A DNA stretch of 7,336 bases from Betaproteobacteria bacterium (GTDB lineage Bacteria > Pseudomonadota > Gammaproteobacteria > Burkholderiales > Casimicrobiaceae): positions 1 to 7,336 of the forward strand of contig VBCL01000051.1 of the NCBI GenBank assembly GCA_005888865.1, read 5' to 3'. A program made the translations under genes and the position numbers. Below are positions 5,886 to 7,336 of this stretch, piece by piece. The notes below the pieces were generated by a model. The model had not been told where the DNA came from and made no database searches. It saw only the letters and a program-made list of their open reading frames with translations. Numbering within the stretch: position 1 is the first letter of the stretch; each line of letters opens with the position of its first letter.

Positions 5886-6108
5886 GCGCAGGAGAGCTGG
5901 GCGCGACGACATCGGCGGCGGAGTCGATGTCGCTCAGCGCCGCGTTCAACATCGACAGCGCGACCGAGACATTTCCTGCCGCGAGCTGGTCGCGAGCCTC
6001 GGCAATGAGCTGCCGCAGCCGCTGCTCGTAAGCCTCGGCTTGCTCGAGCTCGCCGACCAGCGCAGCGATTTCTTTTTCGGAACCACCTTGCACAGAGGGC
6101 TTCGTCAT
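5878..6108 (-). CDS. Small predicted helical/coiled-coil protein, 76 aa, function unknown
   Basis: An ATG at 6108-6106 is preceded by the Shine-Dalgarno AAGGAG with 7-nt spacing, which fixes this start even though the frame stays open upstream to 6324. The product begins MTKPSVQGGS, then has a charged, Leu/Ala-rich helical stretch (about 11-45: EKEIAALVGELEQAEAYEQR, then LRQLIAEARDQL). A second helix follows (about 49-66, VALSMLNAALSDIDSAA), then a Pro/Ser tail. The heptad-like spacing suggests a coiled-coil or helical hairpin. There is no signal peptide, membrane segment or cysteine. I do not recognise the family. It converges on the DUF1345 gene with an 8-nt overlap and is divergent from a glycosyltransferase gene, sharing an upstream region full of 15-bp repeats. 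The strong ribosome site and the ordinary amino-acid mix argue that it is real. Confidence 0.7.
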   Translation of the reverse strand: MTKPSVQGGSEKEIAALVGELEQAEAYEQRLRQLIAEARDQLAAGNVSVALSMLNAALSDIDSAADVVAPSSPAPR

Positions 6109-6118
6109 GATCGAGCTC

Positions 6119-6186
6119 CTTGTCTCCGAGATCCTTGTCTCCGAGATCCTTGTCTCCGAGCGCCTTGTCTCCGAGCGCCTTGTCTC
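6119..6186. repeat. 15-bp tandem repeat, 4.5 copies, in a divergent promoter region
   Basis: Units CTTGTCTCCGAGATC (6119-6133, 6134-6148) and CTTGTCTCCGAGCGC (6149-6163, 6164-6178) are followed by a partial CTTGTCTC (6179-6186). The 7 nt before the array (CGAGCTC, 6112-6118) look like the end of a further diverged unit. Copies of each subtype are identical, so the array is recent or kept uniform. On the minus strand every unit contains GGAGACAAGG, which resembles a ribosome site, and the real Shine-Dalgarno of the 76-aa gene lies at the array edge. On the plus strand each unit gives a TTGTCT that could act as a -35 box. As 15 is divisible by three, all frames stay open across it, which inflates open frames on both strands. 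Confidence 0.9.
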
Positions 6187-6239
6187 GGTTCGTGAATCTA
6201 CCGCACAATGCCGCACATGGAGACGGCAGCGCCCGAGTG

Positions 6240-7274
6240 ATGGCCGATAGGGCCCTGAGTTGCGCGCTCGTCTTCTGCCGCTCACCCGGCATGGCAACCG
6301 ATGCAGCGGTTCTCGCTGCCGCAATCAGGGCCTGCCGTCCGGATGCTCAGATTGTGACCTTCGAGTTGCACCCACAGTTCATCCGCGACTATACGACCCC
6401 GGTCGCCATCAAAGAAGAGCTCCGCGCGCGCCTGCCCTTCGACTTCGTCTTCCTCCTCGAGCATGCGCATCCCAACCCGCCGTTTCTCGATCCCGGCTTC
6501 GCGCGGCACGTGGCGTACGTCCCCAACGTCGAATGGATCACGCCCGCAGACGAGGACGTCATCGCCTCAGGGTCGATCGACACAGTCCTGCTCAAGACCC
6601 GTTATTCGGGCACCGTGTTCTCGAGCTTACCCTGCTGCAAAAGCATCCAAACGCAGCTTTATACCGGATGGACCTCGGCCGACATCGGGCAACCCGCAGC
6701 CGACGAGCGATCGTGGGCGCAATGCGTGCACGTGTGCGGCAAGTCGCCGCAGAAGAACGCGGACGCGGTCGTCGCGGTGTGGCTACGCAATCCCGGTTTC
6801 CCGCCGATGTCTATCGTCGCCAACGTGGTGGCGGGACTGGACCTGCACATGCCGCTGCGCGCTTCGGTCAACCTCGCCTTCCGGTTGAAGCACCTGCCTG
6901 AGCCGGAGCGACGGGCTCTGCAGCGGCAGAGCGGCCTTCACGTATACCCCAGCTTCGCGGAAGGTTTCGGGCACTCGCTGAACGAGGCGCGCGCCGCGGC
7001 GGCCGTCTTGATCACGACCGGCGGCCCGCCGATGAACGAATTGATCGAGGACGGCGTGAGCGGGATTCTTGTCCCGGTGCGACCCGAGAACCAGACCCCG
7101 TATCACCGGGTCACGGCGTATCGCGTGACAGCAGACGATCTCGAGCAGTCGATCCAGCGCGCACTTCAGTTGAGCGACGAGCAGCGCCTCACGATGGGCT
7201 CACGCGCCCGAGCGCTATACGAGCACGACCGGCATCTGTTCCAGGCGGCGATTCGGGAGTTCTTCACCGCCTAG
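6240..7274 (+). CDS. GT-B fold glycosyltransferase (GT4-like)
   Basis: From the ATG at 6240 this is a 344-residue protein. The C-terminal half is a typical GT4-type nucleotide-sugar domain: CGKSPQKNADAVVAVW (166-181), LHVYPSFAEGFGHSLNEA (233-250) containing the EX7E motif E241/E249, then TTGGPPMNELIEDGVSGILV (259-278). The N-terminal half has the acceptor-domain pattern with PFDFVFLLEH (66-75), YVPNVEW (93-99) and DTVLLKTRY (114-122). It would transfer a sugar from a nucleotide donor in the cytoplasm or at the inner membrane; donor and acceptor are not deducible. No other polysaccharide gene is nearby, so it is not clearly part of a surface-glycan cluster. The start is uncertain: a GTG at 6237 directly precedes the ATG, GGAGA (6220-6224) is rather far away, and the frame also opens at a TTG at 6120 inside the tandem repeat, which I reject. 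Confidence 0.85.
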   Translation: MADRALSCALVFCRSPGMATDAAVLAAAIRACRPDAQIVTFELHPQFIRDYTTPVAIKEELRARLPFDFVFLLEHAHPNPPFLDPGFARHVAYVPNVEWITPADEDVIASGSIDTVLLKTRYSGTVFSSLPCCKSIQTQLYTGWTSADIGQPAADERSWAQCVHVCGKSPQKNADAVVAVWLRNPGFPPMSIVANVVAGLDLHMPLRASVNLAFRLKHLPEPERRALQRQSGLHVYPSFAEGFGHSLNEARAAAAVLITTGGPPMNELIEDGVSGILVPVRPENQTPYHRVTAYRVTADDLEQSIQRALQLSDEQRLTMGSRARALYEHDRHLFQAAIREFFTA

Positions 7275-7287
7275 GGTGCAGCGCGCG

Positions 7288-7316
7288 CTGGCAATACCGA
7301 ATGCCGAGCCTATAAT
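7288..7316 (+). promoter_or_regulatory. Sigma70-type promoter for a gene beyond the window
   Basis: TATAAT (7311-7316) is a perfect -10 box, and CTGGCA (7288-7293), with four of six -35 matches, stands at the ideal 17-nt distance. It follows the glycosyltransferase stop by 13 nt. The -35 overlaps a 12-bp palindrome (CAGCGCGCGCTG, 7279-7290) that could be an operator or the end of a hairpin. Confidence 0.6.
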
Positions 7317-7321
7317 CACGC

Positions 7322-7328
7322 GGGAGGA
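7322..7328 (+). promoter_or_regulatory. Strong Shine-Dalgarno of the next gene
   Basis: GGGAGGA (7322-7328), within CGGGAGGAGCG, is a near-perfect ribosome site, and the window ends 8 nt after it, so a start codon is expected at or just past the edge. It sits right at the predicted transcription start, implying a very short leader. Confidence 0.5.
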
Positions 7329-7336
7329 GCGTTCTC

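Noticed and set aside
6119..6186. CRISPR array.
   Set aside because: The 15-bp units are directly tandem with no spacers.
6120..6239. TTG start for the glycosyltransferase inside the tandem repeat, adding a Ser/Pro/Leu repeat N-terminus.
   Set aside because: It is low-complexity sequence from the repeat and lacks a ribosome site; the GT-B fold is complete from the ATG at 6240.
6109..6324. Upstream extension of the 76-aa minus-strand gene, with repeated SETRI/SETRR pentapeptides.
   Set aside because: The pentapeptides come from the 15-bp DNA repeat, the extension overlaps the start of the divergent glycosyltransferase, and a good Shine-Dalgarno marks the ATG at 6108.

Overview
The window is GC-rich, densely coded DNA of proteobacterial type. 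Family content (an Atm1-type ABC exporter, a ybhP/clsB pair, a bufferin operon, a DUF1345 membrane protein) and the codon use suggest a beta- or gammaproteobacterium, perhaps of the Burkholderiales type. No rRNA, tRNA, CRISPR array, transposase or phage gene is visible, so this looks like ordinary chromosome.

Left part (1-2471, all minus strand). The 5' end of an Atm1-type ABC exporter is cut by the window edge at position 1. Upstream of it lies an imperfect palindromic repeat (389-494) whose right end includes the stop codon of the next gene. That gene is clsB, a two-HKD cardiolipin synthase, and it overlaps by 26 nt an endonuclease/exonuclease/phosphatase-fold gene of the YbhP type. The order ybhP-clsB is the same as in Escherichia coli.

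Centre (2581-5163, plus strand). This is a complete four-gene bufferin operon and the most notable system here. bufA (DUF2282) encodes a small secreted four-cysteine peptide. bufB (DUF692, MNIO enzyme) and bufC (DUF2063 partner) encode the expected modifying pair. bufD encodes a DoxX-type membrane protein. In characterised members of this family, cysteines of the precursor are converted to thiooxazoles and the exported peptide chelates copper in the periplasm. An ECF-sigma-like promoter (TGTAAG-N16-CGAC) precedes bufA. A perfect 28-bp palindrome separates bufA from the enzyme genes, bufB/bufC and bufC/bufD overlap, and a 12-bp hairpin follows bufD.

Right part (5208-7336). A DUF1345 membrane protein (+) converges, with an 8-nt overlap, on a small 76-aa predicted helical protein (-). 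This small gene is divergent from a GT-B glycosyltransferase (+), and the space between them carries 4.5 copies of a 15-bp tandem repeat. The window ends in a good sigma70-like promoter and a strong Shine-Dalgarno sequence for a gene that starts beyond position 7336.

No gap without a gene exceeds 300 bases. The longest is the 200-bp divergent region at 2472-2671.
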